Program-made: the position numbers and the translations under genes
Assembly (NCBI RefSeq): GCF_023509035.1
Contig: NZ_CP075583.1
Location: 248,001 to 312,000, forward strand
Reading direction: 5' to 3'
DNA: 64,000 bases
Source: Janthinobacterium lividum
Lineage (GTDB): Bacteria > Pseudomonadota > Gammaproteobacteria > Burkholderiales > Burkholderiaceae_D
Shown: positions 16,647 to 27,529 of the stretch, in pieces
How positions within the stretch are numbered: the first letter of the stretch is position 1
Layout: every line of letters begins with the position of its first letter
Notes under the pieces: model-generated
The model's database searches: none
Told to the model about the DNA's origin: nothing
The model's input: the letters and a program-made list of their open reading frames with translations, nothing else

Positions 16647-17761
16647 CAGGTCTGCACCAATTTGCGATGACGCTGAATGCTCATCAGGATACCGGTGGCC
16701 ACGCCCAGGGTCAGCAGCGCGGTGCCGCCATAGCTGAGGAATGGCAAGGGAACGCCGACCACCGGCACGATGCCGCTGACCATGCCCATGTTGACGAAGG
16801 CGTAAGTAAAGAAAATCATAGTGATCGCTCCTGCCAGCAGGCGAGTGAAAAAACTGGGGGCGTTGGCGGCGATCATCAGCCCCCGTCCCACCAGCAACAA
16901 ATACATCAGCATCAGGATCAAGTTACCGACCAGGCCGAATTCCTCGGAATACACGGCAAAAATAAAATCGGTCGTGCGTTCCGGAACAAACTCCAGGTGG
17001 GCTTGCGTGCCGTGTGTCCAGCCCTTGCCCGTCATGCCGCCGGAACCGATGGCGATGATGGACTGGATGATATGGAAGCCCTTGCCCAGCGGGTCCTTGG
17101 TCGGGTCGATCAGCATCATCACGCGGTCGCGCTGGTAATCGTGCAGATGCGACCAGGCGATCGGCAGGCAGGAAACAAAGGTGATCAGCAAGCCGGCCAG
17201 CACCTTCCACGACAGGCCCGCCAGGAAAATGACGGTAAAGCCGGCCGCCACCACCAGCAGCGCCGTGCCAAGATCGGGCTGGCGCGCGATCAGATAGACG
17301 GGCGCCAGCAACAGCACGGCCGCCATCAGGAACGATTTCCAGCGCAGGGCGCCCGCATTGTGCTGGAAGAACCAGGCCAGCATCAGCGGCGTGGCGATCT
17401 TCAGGAATTCGGAGGGCTGGATGTCGATCACGCCGATATGCAGCCAGCGCCGCGCACCGAGCTTGATGGTGCCGAACAGCGCCACGGCCACCAGCAAGAT
17501 CACCGACACCGTATATGCGGGCACGGCGATGCGCATCATCATCTGCGGCGTGACATTGGCCGCCACCCACATGACGAAAAAGCACAACAGGATGTTGCGC
17601 AGGTGGTCCTCGATCTTGCCGGGGATGCCGATGCTGGCCGAATACAGGGTCAGCAGGCTGGTGCTGAGCAGCATCAGGATGATGATCATCAGCGGCGGAT
17701 CGAACACCGCCAGATAGGGTTTGGCGCGCCGCCACAGCGAGCGCCTCTCGTTAATGGGCAT
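16646..17761 (-). CDS. rodA: Peptidoglycan glycosyltransferase RodA
   Basis: A 371-residue SEDS-family integral membrane protein with about ten helices. Motifs such as RWLHIGVIDIQPSEFLKI, RQPDLGTALLV and the closing GVPLPFLSYGGTALL are family hallmarks. RodA polymerises lipid II into glycan strands during lateral wall growth together with the transpeptidase MrdA, encoded 8 bases upstream. ATG 17761 gives the normal length. Confidence 0.96.
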   Translation of the reverse strand: MPINERRSLWRRAKPYLAVFDPPLMIIILMLLSTSLLTLYSASIGIPGKIEDHLRNILLCFFVMWVAANVTPQMMMRIAVPAYTVSVILLVAVALFGTIKLGARRWLHIGVIDIQPSEFLKIATPLMLAWFFQHNAGALRWKSFLMAAVLLLAPVYLIARQPDLGTALLVVAAGFTVIFLAGLSWKVLAGLLITFVSCLPIAWSHLHDYQRDRVMMLIDPTKDPLGKGFHIIQSIIAIGSGGMTGKGWTHGTQAHLEFVPERTTDFIFAVYSEEFGLVGNLILMLMYLLLVGRGLMIAANAPSFFTRLLAGAITMIFFTYAFVNMGMVSGIVPVVGVPLPFLSYGGTALLTLGVATGILMSIQRHRKLVQT

Positions 17762-17769
17762 GTGCTTCC

Positions 17770-19740
17770 TTATTGCCTGGCAGGTACCGCCGGGGCGGCC
17801 TGCTCGTCAGTGATTTCTTCCAGGGTGCGCACTTCGTCGACATCTTCCTTGGGCACCTTGGTGGTGTCCTTTTCCTTGTCGCTCGGGCGCTTGCCCAGCA
17901 AGTAGTAGTCGAGCGCCTTGCGCGCGATCGGCGCGGCCACGCCGGCGCCGAAGCCCGCGTTTTCCACCACGATGGCAATCGCGATGCGCGGCTTGTCGGC
18001 CGGCGCAAAGGCCGTAAACAAGGCGTTGTCGCGCAGGCGTTCGGCCAGCAGCTTGGCATTGTACTTCTCGTTTTTCTTGATGCCCACCACCTGCGCCGTA
18101 CCCGTCTTGCCACCCACCGTGTACTGCACGCCGGTGAAGATGCGCGCGGCAGTGCCGCCCTGCTCGCTGGTCACGCCCACCATGGCGCGCTTGATGGTGT
18201 CGATGTTTTCCTGCTTGAGCGCGATGCGGTAGCTTTCCTTGGGCACCGTCAGGGTGCGCGCGCGCGTGGCGGCGTCTTCGATGATCTTCACCAGATGCGG
18301 TTTCATCACCACGCCGTTGTTGGCCAGGTTGGCCGTCGCGTGGGCGATCTGCAGCGGCGTGTAGGAATTGTAGCCAGAGCCGTTACTCACCGAAATCGTA
18401 TCGCCGCCCACCCATTTTTTCTGCTGCGGCGTCTTGAAGCGGTTGCGCTTCCATTCCGTCGACGGCAGCACGCCCGTCTTTTCGTTATTCAGGTCGATGC
18501 CCGTCAACTGGCCGAAACCGAACGGCTTCATGAAGTCGTGAATGGCGTCGATGCCCATGTCGCGGCCCAGCTGATAGTAATAGGTATTGCACGAGACGAC
18601 GATGGACTTGTGCATGTCCACCGTGCCATGGCCGCCCACCTTGTCGTCGCGGAAGGTGTGGCCGCCGAGGATGAAGAAACCGGGATCGGAAATCGACTGG
18701 CTCGGCGTGCGCTTGCCCAATTCGAGTGCGGCCAGCGCCATGAAGGGCTTGAAGGTCGAGCCGGGCGCGTAGGTGCCGGACAGGGGACGGTTGACCATCG
18801 GCCGGTCCAGCGATGTATTGAGTTCGTTCCAGCTTTGCTGGTCGATGCCGTCGACGAACAGGTTGGGGTCGTAGCCAGGCTTGGACACGTAAGCGAGGAT
18901 GTCGCCCGTGGCCGGGTCGATGGCCACGGCCGCACCGCGCCATTCGCCGAACGCTTCCTCGACCACTTTTTGCAGTTCGATGTCGATCGACAGGATCAGG
19001 TTGTTGCCAGGGGTGGCCGCCGTGCGCGACAGGGTGCGCATGGCGCGACCGCCGGCCGATACTTCCACTTCTTCGTAGCCGGTGGTGCCATGCAGCTGCT
19101 TTTCGTAGCTTTTTTCCAGGCCTTCCTTGCCGATATGGTCGGTGCCGTTGTAGTTGGCCGCGTCCTCGCCCTCTTCCAGCGCCTTGGCTTCACTACGGTT
19201 GATGCGGCCGATGAAGCCCACCACGTGCGACGCCACCTCGCCCATCGGATACTGGCGGAACAAGCGCGCCTGCACCTCGACGCCGGGGAAGCGGAAGCGC
19301 TGCGCCGTGAAGCGCGCCACTTCCTCGTCCGTCAGGCGCGTGCGCAGCGGTACGCTGACGAAGTTCTTCGACTCTTCCAGCAGCTTCTTGAAGCGGCGGC
19401 GGTCCTTGATGTCGATCTGCACCAGGGTCGACAGCTCGTCGATCACGGAATCGAGGCTGGCGCTCAATTTCGATGGCGTGATTTCCAGGGTATAGGCCGA
19501 ATAATTGCGCGCCAACACCACGCCGTTGCGGTCGAGGATCAGGCCGCGCGTGGGCACGATCGGCACCACGGCGATGCGGTTGTCCTCGGCCTTGGTCGCA
19601 TAGTCCTCGTGCTTGATCACCTGCAGCCAGATGAAACGCGCCAGCAGCAGCGAAAAGCAGACGAAGACGAGCGCGCCCAGGATGGTCAGGCGCATGCGGA
19701 AAAAATGCAGTTCGCGCTCGGTGTTCTTAAGTTCAGTCAT
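17770..19740 (-). CDS. mrdA: Penicillin-binding protein 2 (transpeptidase)
   Basis: A 656-residue class B PBP. An N-terminal membrane helix (about 18-38) precedes the dimerisation domain and the transpeptidase domain. The active-site Ser is 328 in STFK, the second motif is SCN (VSCNTYYYQLG) and the third is KTG at 545 (GGKTGTAQV). It cross-links new peptidoglycan in the elongasome with RodA. mreD ends 12 bases upstream and rodA starts 8 bases downstream. Confidence 0.96.
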   Translation of the reverse strand: MTELKNTERELHFFRMRLTILGALVFVCFSLLLARFIWLQVIKHEDYATKAEDNRIAVVPIVPTRGLILDRNGVVLARNYSAYTLEITPSKLSASLDSVIDELSTLVQIDIKDRRRFKKLLEESKNFVSVPLRTRLTDEEVARFTAQRFRFPGVEVQARLFRQYPMGEVASHVVGFIGRINRSEAKALEEGEDAANYNGTDHIGKEGLEKSYEKQLHGTTGYEEVEVSAGGRAMRTLSRTAATPGNNLILSIDIELQKVVEEAFGEWRGAAVAIDPATGDILAYVSKPGYDPNLFVDGIDQQSWNELNTSLDRPMVNRPLSGTYAPGSTFKPFMALAALELGKRTPSQSISDPGFFILGGHTFRDDKVGGHGTVDMHKSIVVSCNTYYYQLGRDMGIDAIHDFMKPFGFGQLTGIDLNNEKTGVLPSTEWKRNRFKTPQQKKWVGGDTISVSNGSGYNSYTPLQIAHATANLANNGVVMKPHLVKIIEDAATRARTLTVPKESYRIALKQENIDTIKRAMVGVTSEQGGTAARIFTGVQYTVGGKTGTAQVVGIKKNEKYNAKLLAERLRDNALFTAFAPADKPRIAIAIVVENAGFGAGVAAPIARKALDYYLLGKRPSDKEKDTTKVPKEDVDEVRTLEEITDEQAAPAVPARQ

Positions 19741-19752
19741 GGCAGGCGCTCG

Positions 19753-20265
19753 TCAGATCGGCCGGTTATGGTCGCGGTCCACGGCGCGGCGCTGCGGTGC
19801 CAGCAAGACCCATGTGACGACGGGCCACAGGGCGACGGCGACGAAGCTCTCGATGAAATTGAGCCAGCCGGGGAAGCGGCCCGAGACGATCAAACGCGTC
19901 AGCAATTGCAACGCCTGCGTCAGCAGCAACAGCGGCAGCACGTGCAGCGCCTGCGTCAGGATGGGGAACCACAGCACGCGGCGGTGCATCATGATGGCGA
20001 AATACGACAGCAAGGTATAGGCCAGCGCATTCTCGCCCAGCAGGGTCGAATCGTGCACGTCCATCATCAGGCCCATGAAGAACGCCACGCCGATGCCGAC
20101 CTTGCGCGGCTGGTGTATGCCCCAGAAAACCAGCACCAGGGCGACGAAATCGGGCACGCCGACGAACTGCCCCCATGGCAGCAGATTCAGCAGGAAAGCG
20201 CACAGCAGTGAAAACCCGATGAACAGGGGGCTGACCGGCAGCAGGATGTAATGCGGGCGGTTCAT
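19753..20265 (-). CDS. mreD: Rod shape-determining protein MreD
   Basis: A 170-residue membrane protein with about five helices. LPWGQFVGVPDFVALVLVFW and VGIGVAFFMGLMMDVHDSTLLGENAL are typical MreD segments. It links MreC to the RodA-PBP2 complex. Its ATG overlaps the mreC stop by four bases (ATGA), indicating coupled translation. Confidence 0.93.
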   Translation of the reverse strand: MNRPHYILLPVSPLFIGFSLLCAFLLNLLPWGQFVGVPDFVALVLVFWGIHQPRKVGIGVAFFMGLMMDVHDSTLLGENALAYTLLSYFAIMMHRRVLWFPILTQALHVLPLLLLTQALQLLTRLIVSGRFPGWLNFIESFVAVALWPVVTWVLLAPQRRAVDRDHNRPI

Positions 20266-21329
20266 CGTGTCGCTTCCTTCGGTGGCACGGCGGCAGGTGT
20301 TGGTGCGGCGGCAGGCGCCGCCGGTTTCGGCGCGGGGCCGGCAGGCGGTTTCGCGACCGGCGCGGCGGCCGTATTGGTGGCCGGTGGTGTCGCAGCGGCG
20401 GCGGCAGGCTCCTTGGCCGGATCCTTGATCGGCGCCATCTTGCCGGCGATCTTGCGGCCCGTCTTGACGTCTTCAGCGGGCGGGCGCGGTGGGATCTCAG
20501 GTGACGTCATCAAGATGAGCAGCTGGGTGTTGCGTTCGATGCCGGCCAGCGGCTGGCACACGACACGGCCGAACGGGCCATGTGCATTGCGCTCGACCAG
20601 GGTCACGCGCGCCACGGCCAGGCCGGCCGGGTACAGGCCGTCGAGGCCCGAGGTAATGACGATATCGCCGATCTGGATGTCGGCGCTGGGGGCCGTAAAG
20701 CGCAGCTCCATGGTACCGGACTTGCCGCGGCCGATGGCCACGCTGCGCACGCCATTGCGCAGCAGCTGCACGGGAATGGCCTGCTCTTCATCGGTCAGGA
20801 GCGTCACTTCGGAGGTGAATGGGAACACGCGCGTGACTTGTCCCACCACACCCAGGTTGTCGATCACGGGGCGGCCCAATTCGACGCCATGCTTAATGCC
20901 CCGGTCCAGCACGATCTTGCGCGTGGCCGAATCGCGCGTGTCATACAGCACTTCGGCCATCATGGTCTTGACGGGGACGCGCTCGCGCGCTTCCATCAAC
21001 TTGCGCAAGTGATTGTTTTCAACGATGTTGAGCTGCGCCTGCTGCATGATCTGCGCCGAGGCGATCTGTTCGTGCTTCAGGTCGCGCACCTGTTTTTCCA
21101 GGACGGACAGCGAAGAGAAGTAATTACCGACACCGAACGCCACATCGCGCGGCACCAGGGCCGCCATCTGCACCGGATACAGCACGGTGCCGACGGCCTG
21201 GCGCACGGCCGTCAGCGCGTGCATGCGCGAATCGACCAGCAGCAGGGCGATAGAAATGCCGGCGAACACCATCATCTTGACGCGGGCAGAGGCGCCTTGT
21301 TTGAAAAGTGGCGGAGGACTGTATTCCAT
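20262..21329 (-). CDS. mreC: Rod shape-determining protein MreC
   Basis: A 355-residue bitopic protein: one membrane helix (about 18-38), a coiled coil (about 70-115), and the periplasmic beta-barrel pair of the MreC family (RVPVKTMMAEVLYDTRDS, GVVGQVTRVFPFTSEVTLL, SGLDGLYPAGLAVARV). The last 70 residues are a Pro/Ala-rich tail (PAAAAATPP, KPPAGPAPKPAAPAAAP) of low complexity. ATG 21329 is chosen over an upstream TTG at 21338. An mreB terminator lies just before it, so expression depends on readthrough or its own promoter. Confidence 0.93.
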   Translation of the reverse strand: MEYSPPPLFKQGASARVKMMVFAGISIALLLVDSRMHALTAVRQAVGTVLYPVQMAALVPRDVAFGVGNYFSSLSVLEKQVRDLKHEQIASAQIMQQAQLNIVENNHLRKLMEARERVPVKTMMAEVLYDTRDSATRKIVLDRGIKHGVELGRPVIDNLGVVGQVTRVFPFTSEVTLLTDEEQAIPVQLLRNGVRSVAIGRGKSGTMELRFTAPSADIQIGDIVITSGLDGLYPAGLAVARVTLVERNAHGPFGRVVCQPLAGIERNTQLLILMTSPEIPPRPPAEDVKTGRKIAGKMAPIKDPAKEPAAAAATPPATNTAAAPVAKPPAGPAPKPAAPAAAPTPAAVPPKEATR

Positions 21330-21399
21330 GACTTCCAATAATCAGGCCAGGCGCAGTGCGCCAACGTGCAGGCCCCGGTCAGACGCCGGCGCCAAAACC

Positions 21400-21426
21400 A
21401 AAAAAGGCCGGAGATGGTTTCCGGCC
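21400..21426 (-). terminator. Intrinsic terminator between mreB and mreC
   Basis: On the minus strand GGCCGGA pairs with TCCGGCC across a 7-base loop and is followed by T6 (plus-strand A6 at 21400-21405). It lies directly after the mreB stop, so it would separate mreB from mreC-mreD-mrdA-rodA or allow only partial readthrough. Confidence 0.75.
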
Positions 21427-21437
21427 CTTCTGTCAGA

Positions 21438-22832
<1,395 letters not shown>

Positions 22833-23134
22833 ATGTCCCTGACACTATCCGACGTAAAACGCATCGCCCACCTGGCACAACTTGAAATGGCCGACGATCA
22901 GGCCGTCACGTCGTTGGCCCAATTGAACAAGATTTTTGCACTCGCGGAACAAATGCAAGCCGTCAATACCGATGGCGTGGCCCCCTGAGCCACCCGCTCG
23001 CCGCCCACATGGACAATATCGCCCTGCGCCTGCGCGAGGACGTCGCCACGGAACAGAACCGCCGCGACGCCTACCAGGCCGTGGCGCCGAAAGTACAGGA
23101 TGGCCTGTATCTCGTGCCCAAGGTTATCGAATAA
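22833..23134 (+). CDS. gatC: Asp/Glu-tRNA amidotransferase subunit C (frame interrupted)
   Basis: GatC holds GatA and GatB together in the enzyme that converts Glu-tRNA-Gln (and Asp-tRNA-Asn) to the amidated form. The start is [19 protein letters not shown] at ATG 22833. The frame stops early after DGVAP at 22986-22988, while the rest of the family sequence ([19 protein letters not shown] ... VPKVIE) continues one frame over to the TAA at 23132. Adding one C to the run at 22981-22985 restores a normal 100-residue protein. Given the other homopolymer faults nearby, an assembly error is far more likely than loss of an essential gene. Confidence 0.88.
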
Positions 23135-23187
23135 ACACGCCGTAGCGCCGTTCCCGCCTTTTTGCCGAATATCAAAATAGAAACGCC

Positions 23188-24672
23188 ATGCATACAAAAT
23201 CCATCAAACAGCTGTCCACGCTTTTGCAGAACAAGGAAATTTCCGCCGTTGCGCTGGCGACGCATTTCCTCGACCGCATCGAAGCGGACAACTCGAACGC
23301 CTTTTTGCACGTCGACCGTGCCCTGACCCTGGCGCAAGCTGCCGAAGCGGATGCACGCATCGCCGCCGGCACGGCCACGCCCTTGACGGGCGTGCCGATC
23401 GCGCACAAGGACCTGTTCGTCACTAAAGGCTGGCGCACGACGGCCGGCTCGAAAATGCTGGCCAACTACGCCAGCCCGTTTGACGCCACCGTGGTGGAAA
23501 AATTCCAGGCGGCCGGCATGGTCACCCTGGGCAAGGTCAATTGCGATGAATTCGCCATGGGTTCCGGCAACGAGAACTCAGCCTTCGGCGCCGTGCAGAA
23601 CCCGTGGGACAAAAACGCCGTGCCAGGCGGCTCGTCCGGCGGCTCGGCCGCCGCCGTTGCTGCCGGCCTGACGCCGGCGGCCACCGGTACCGACACGGGC
23701 GGCTCGATCCGCCAGCCAGCCGCGTTTTGCGGCATCACCGGCATCAAGCCGACGTATGGCCGCGTCTCGCGCTTCGGCATGATCGCCTTTGCCTCGTCGC
23801 TGGACCAGGGCGGCCCGATGGCCCGCTCGGCCGAAGACTGCGCCCTGCTGCTGACCGCCATGGCCGGCTTCGATGAACGCGATTCGACCAGCCTGTCGCC
23901 GGAACAGGGCGGCGTGGCGGAAGATTTTTCGCGCAGCCTTGATGACCCCCTCACAGGCTTGCGCATCGGCGTGCCGCGCGAGTACTTCGGTGAAGGCCTG
24001 GCCAAGGACGTGGAAGCGGCCGTGCGCGGCGCACTGGCGCAATATGAAAAGCTGGGCGCCACCCTGGTCGACATCTCGCTGCCGAACACGGCCCTGTCGA
24101 TTCCCGCCTACTACATGATCGCCCCGGCCGAAGCGTCGTCGAACCTGTCGCGCTACGACGGCGTGCGCTACGGCCACCGCGCGGCCGAGTACAAGGACTT
24201 GCAGGACATGTACAAGAAATCGCGCGCCCAGGGTTTCGGCCCGGAAGTGCAGCGCCGCATCATGGTCGGCACCTATGTGCTGTGCCACGGCTACTACGAT
24301 GCCTACTACCTGAAGGCGCAAAAGATCCGCCGCCTGATCGCGCAGGATTTCGACGCCGTGCTGAATGGCCCGAACGCCGTCTGCGACGTCATCATGGGAC
24401 CGGTCGCGCCGACCGTCGCCTGGGACCTGGGCGACAAGACGGATGACCCGGTGGCGAACTACCTGGCCGACATCTACACCCTGTCGACCAGCCTGGCCGG
24501 CCTGCCCGGCATGTCGATCCCTTGCGGCTTTGGCGATGGCGAGAAAAACAGCAAGCGCCCCGTCGGCTTGCAAATCATCGGCAATTATTTTGGCGAAGCC
24601 AGGCTGCTGAACATCGCCCACCAGTTCCAGCAAGTGACGGACTGGCATACGCGCAGCCCTGCAGGCATTTAA
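23188..24672 (+). CDS. gatA: Asp/Glu-tRNA amidotransferase subunit A
   Basis: A 494-residue amidase-signature enzyme that releases ammonia from glutamine for the GatB step. The Ser-cisSer-Lys triad lies in AHKDLF (Lys), [14 protein letters not shown] and [16 protein letters not shown]. Length and ends are normal. gatC lies 53 bases upstream and gatB 51 bases downstream. Confidence 0.97.
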   Translation: MHTKSIKQLSTLLQNKEISAVALATHFLDRIEADNSNAFLHVDRALTLAQAAEADARIAAGTATPLTGVPIAHKDLFVTKGWRTTAGSKMLANYASPFDATVVEKFQAAGMVTLGKVNCDEFAMGSGNENSAFGAVQNPWDKNAVPGGSSGGSAAAVAAGLTPAATGTDTGGSIRQPAAFCGITGIKPTYGRVSRFGMIAFASSLDQGGPMARSAEDCALLLTAMAGFDERDSTSLSPEQGGVAEDFSRSLDDPLTGLRIGVPREYFGEGLAKDVEAAVRGALAQYEKLGATLVDISLPNTALSIPAYYMIAPAEASSNLSRYDGVRYGHRAAEYKDLQDMYKKSRAQGFGPEVQRRIMVGTYVLCHGYYDAYYLKAQKIRRLIAQDFDAVLNGPNAVCDVIMGPVAPTVAWDLGDKTDDPVANYLADIYTLSTSLAGLPGMSIPCGFGDGEKNSKRPVGLQIIGNYFGEARLLNIAHQFQQVTDWHTRSPAGI

Positions 24673-24723
24673 GAAAAAATTCGCGCCGCCCAGGTGGCGC
24701 CACCAAAAATAAGCGAGAACACT

Positions 24724-26184
24724 ATGCAATGGGAAGTCGTCATCGGTCTTGAGAACCACGTACAGCTCACGACCGAATCCAAAATTTTCAGCGGTTCGCC
24801 GATCAAGTACGGCGCCGAAGCCAACACGCAAGCCAGCCCCGTCGACCTGGCGCTGCCAGGCGTGCTGCCCGTGATGAACAAGCAGGCCGTCGACCGCGCG
24901 ATCCGCTTCGGCCTGGCCGTCGGTGCCACCGTGGCGCCACACTCGGTCTTCGCGCGCAAAAACTATTTTTATCCGGATTCGCCCAAGGGCTATCAGATCA
25001 GCCAGTTCGAAGACCCCGTCGTCATCGGCGGCGCCCTGACCTTCGGCTATGAAAAGGATGGCGAATTCGTCACCAAGACGGTCAACCTGACACGCGCCCA
25101 CCTGGAAGAAGACGCCGGCAAATCCCTGCATGAAGACTATGCAGGCATGAGCGGCATCGACTTGAACCGCGCCGGCACGCCGCTGCTGGAAATCGTCTCG
25201 GAACCGGAAATCCGCAGCGCCGCCGAGGCCGTGGCCTATGCCAAGGCACTGCACTCGCTGGTCATGTGGCTGGGCGTATGTGACGGCAACATGCAGGAAG
25301 GCTCGTTCCGCTGCGACGTCAATGTCTCCGTGCGCCCCGTCGGCCAGAAGGAATTCGGCACCCGCTGCGAGATCAAGAACCTGAACTCCTTCCGCTTCAT
25401 CGAAGAAGCCGTGCACGTCGAAGTGCGCCGCCAGATCGAACTGATCGAAGAAGGCGGCAAGGTCGTGCAGGCGACGCGCCTGTACGATCCGGACCGCAAG
25501 GAAACGCGCGAAATGCGCAGCAAGGAAGACGCCCAGGATTACCGCTACTTCCCGGATCCTGACTTGCCGCCGCTGGTCATCTCGCAAGCGTGGATCGATA
25601 CCGTCAAGGCCTCGATGCCGGAACTGCCGGCCGCCATGCGCGCCCGTTTCATCAGCGAATACGCGCTGCCGGATTACGATGCGCTCGTGCTGACGCAATC
25701 GAAAGCCATGGCCACCTATTTCGTCGCCGTGGTCGACAAGGCCGGCAAGGAAAACGCCAAGGCCGCCGCCAACTGGCTGATGGGCGACGTATCGTCGACC
25801 CTGAACCGCGAAGGCGTGGACCTGGACGACGCGCCCGTCTCCGCCGCGCAGCTGGCCGCCATGCTCAAGCGCATTGCCGATGGCACGATCTCGAACAAGG
25901 CGGCAAAGGAAGTCTTCGCAGGCATGTGGGAAGCCAAATCGAACGACGAGCACCTGGTCGACGCCATCATCGATGCCAAGGGCTTGAAGCAGATCTCGGA
26001 TTCGGGCGCCCTGGAAGCCATCGTCGATGAAGTGCTGGCGGCGAACGCCAAGTCGGTGGAGCAATACCGCGCCGGCAAGGAAGCGGCCATCAACGCGCTG
26101 ATCGGACAAGCCATGAAGGCATCCAAGGGCAAGGCCAACCCGGCCCAGCTGACGGAACTGCTGAAGGCCAAGCTGGCGGGATAA
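24724..26184 (+). CDS. gatB: Asp/Glu-tRNA amidotransferase subunit B
   Basis: A 486-residue subunit that binds tRNA, activates the side-chain carboxylate with ATP and transfers ammonia. The start is [15 protein letters not shown] at ATG 24724. GatB signatures follow: [32 protein letters not shown] and NLNSFRF. The C-terminal YqeY-like tail domain ends the protein. A strong terminator at 26226-26260 closes the gatCAB transcript. Confidence 0.97.
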   Translation: MQWEVVIGLENHVQLTTESKIFSGSPIKYGAEANTQASPVDLALPGVLPVMNKQAVDRAIRFGLAVGATVAPHSVFARKNYFYPDSPKGYQISQFEDPVVIGGALTFGYEKDGEFVTKTVNLTRAHLEEDAGKSLHEDYAGMSGIDLNRAGTPLLEIVSEPEIRSAAEAVAYAKALHSLVMWLGVCDGNMQEGSFRCDVNVSVRPVGQKEFGTRCEIKNLNSFRFIEEAVHVEVRRQIELIEEGGKVVQATRLYDPDRKETREMRSKEDAQDYRYFPDPDLPPLVISQAWIDTVKASMPELPAAMRARFISEYALPDYDALVLTQSKAMATYFVAVVDKAGKENAKAAANWLMGDVSSTLNREGVDLDDAPVSAAQLAAMLKRIADGTISNKAAKEVFAGMWEAKSNDEHLVDAIIDAKGLKQISDSGALEAIVDEVLAANAKSVEQYRAGKEAAINALIGQAMKASKGKANPAQLTELLKAKLAG

Positions 26185-26225
26185 ATATCTGTCGCAATAT
26201 CAATAATAATTACGCAACGCATGGC

Positions 26226-26260
26226 GCCTCACAATTCATCTGATTGTGAGGCCTTTTTTT
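26226..26260 (+). terminator. gatB terminator
   Basis: GCCTCACAAT pairs perfectly with ATTGTGAGGC over a 7-base loop, followed by C and T7. It ends gatCAB about 40 bases after its stop codon and marks the left edge of the A/T-rich patch. Confidence 0.9.
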
Positions 26261-26326
26261 GGCGAAAAATGCTGTTTTGACATCCGATAGCGATATGAAA
26301 GAGACACTTCATGGTAAAACGATAGG

Positions 26327-27109
26327 ATGTTGGATATTAATTACGATCGCTCAGGACCCACATTTATATCACTAGCCCAAAAAATCGAAATTTCCAATAC
26401 AATGTTTTTCGATAAGACTTATGAACTTGAAGTAGAAAGACTACAGGATGGAATGAATATACTCTATTCGATGACTTCACGGTTTACTTGGTTATTGGCC
26501 AATCCCATCATCGCCGATCTGAATCAAGCCAATACAGTTATATTTTCAGCGATTCACAAGAACCTGATTGCACTTTATAGTTGCATTAAATTAACACGCC
26601 TTGGCTTATATGGCCCGGCAAGATCAACCCTACGCCATATATTTGAAGCATTGTTGATAGCGAAATTTTGCTCCGTTAGCAACGACATCACTATCTATGA
26701 AAAATGGAAGGAAGGTGGAGTAATTTATCTTAAAAATGGAATTCTCAAGAAAGTTTCATATCCAAACATAGATGCAATAGACGAATTTTGGGGGTTAATG
26801 TCTGAATATTCGCATGCCACAATTTACGCACAACAGGCGGCGCTTAACGTTCAAGCTGAGCCAGACGAGGTGCCATTAAACTTGGTATATTTAAATGTTC
26901 TGTTGAATTGCCTATATCACTTGGTCAATCGCCATTTTATTACGCCGTCGATGAACTACTATGCGAATAAATATGTCAAAGGACCGAACACTCTTCCTGC
27001 ATTAAGGAAGAAAATACGCCTAATACTTAAAGAAACACGGGCTCCGCTCTTACCTCGACCAAGGCAAATCATTTCATCATACAATGCGACTTGGAAGCTC
27101 AATCCTTAG
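26327..27109 (+). CDS. Orphan A/T-rich gene, hypothetical protein
   Basis: A 260-residue protein from ATG 26327 that I do not recognise. Base and codon use are strikingly A/T-rich (TTA, ATA, AAT codons) against the high-GC neighbours, a sign of transfer. The protein looks largely helical and soluble. A central stretch, YGPARSTLRHIFEALLIAKF (about 95-114), resembles the Arg/Glu helices of some uncharacterised helical families (DUF5677- or HEPN-like), but this is weak. There is no signal peptide and no partner gene. It lies between the gatB terminator and a truncated TonB-like fragment, so it probably arrived by insertion. Confidence 0.6.
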   Translation: MLDINYDRSGPTFISLAQKIEISNTMFFDKTYELEVERLQDGMNILYSMTSRFTWLLANPIIADLNQANTVIFSAIHKNLIALYSCIKLTRLGLYGPARSTLRHIFEALLIAKFCSVSNDITIYEKWKEGGVIYLKNGILKKVSYPNIDAIDEFWGLMSEYSHATIYAQQAALNVQAEPDEVPLNLVYLNVLLNCLYHLVNRHFITPSMNYYANKYVKGPNTLPALRKKIRLILKETRAPLLPRPRQIISSYNATWKLNP

Positions 27110-27249
27110 CTAAACAACACTCGCTTTAGCCGGGCGGCCAACGGAGGAAATCCTACGCCACGTATCAAACGATTGCTACTCCACACCTCACAAGCGTTGA
27201 ACTGGAAAGGCCCCTGGCTGCGGTCAAACAAAACCAGTGTCGTCTTTTG

Positions 27250-27432
27250 GTCTTCGATGTAAATGAAAACGGCAAGGCTATCTTGTCGAGCGTGGTCAAA
27301 AGCAGCGGCCATCCGGCCCTCGACGAAGCGGCGCGCAGCGGCATTGCCAAGTGTACGTTCAAGCCTGCCCTCGCTGGCGGCAAGCCTGTCAGCGCCAGCG
27401 TCAAGGTGCAATACGTCTGGAGCCTGAACTAA
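27250..27432 (+). pseudogene. TonB C-terminal domain fragment
   Basis: About 60 residues match the end of a TonB-type domain: VFDVNENGKAILSSVVKSSG, then HPALDEAARSGIAKCTFKPA and a closing KVQYVWSLN. TonB domains of this kind follow a membrane anchor or signal peptide. Here nothing upstream fits: the frame runs back to a stop at 27127 through unrelated-looking residues, with no ATG and no export signal. Only a TTG at 27247 could start it. I read this as a gene whose 5' part was replaced when the A/T-rich segment arrived. Confidence 0.55.
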
Positions 27433-27529
27433 TTCAGGAGCGGCGGCCTCGCAGCAACATCGCAACAGCGGTGCCGCCGCCCGCTTGCGGGTATGATCAT
27501 GGATTCTTCCACGCACCCGTGAACCCGCC

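Noticed and set aside
17773..20211. An 812-residue open frame antisense to mrdA and mreD
   Set aside because: It is rich in His, Gln and Arg, the usual mark of a mirror frame, and crosses two firm genes.
23578..26109. An 843-residue open frame antisense to gatA and gatB
   Set aside because: Mirror frame of two well identified genes, no domain and no ribosome site.
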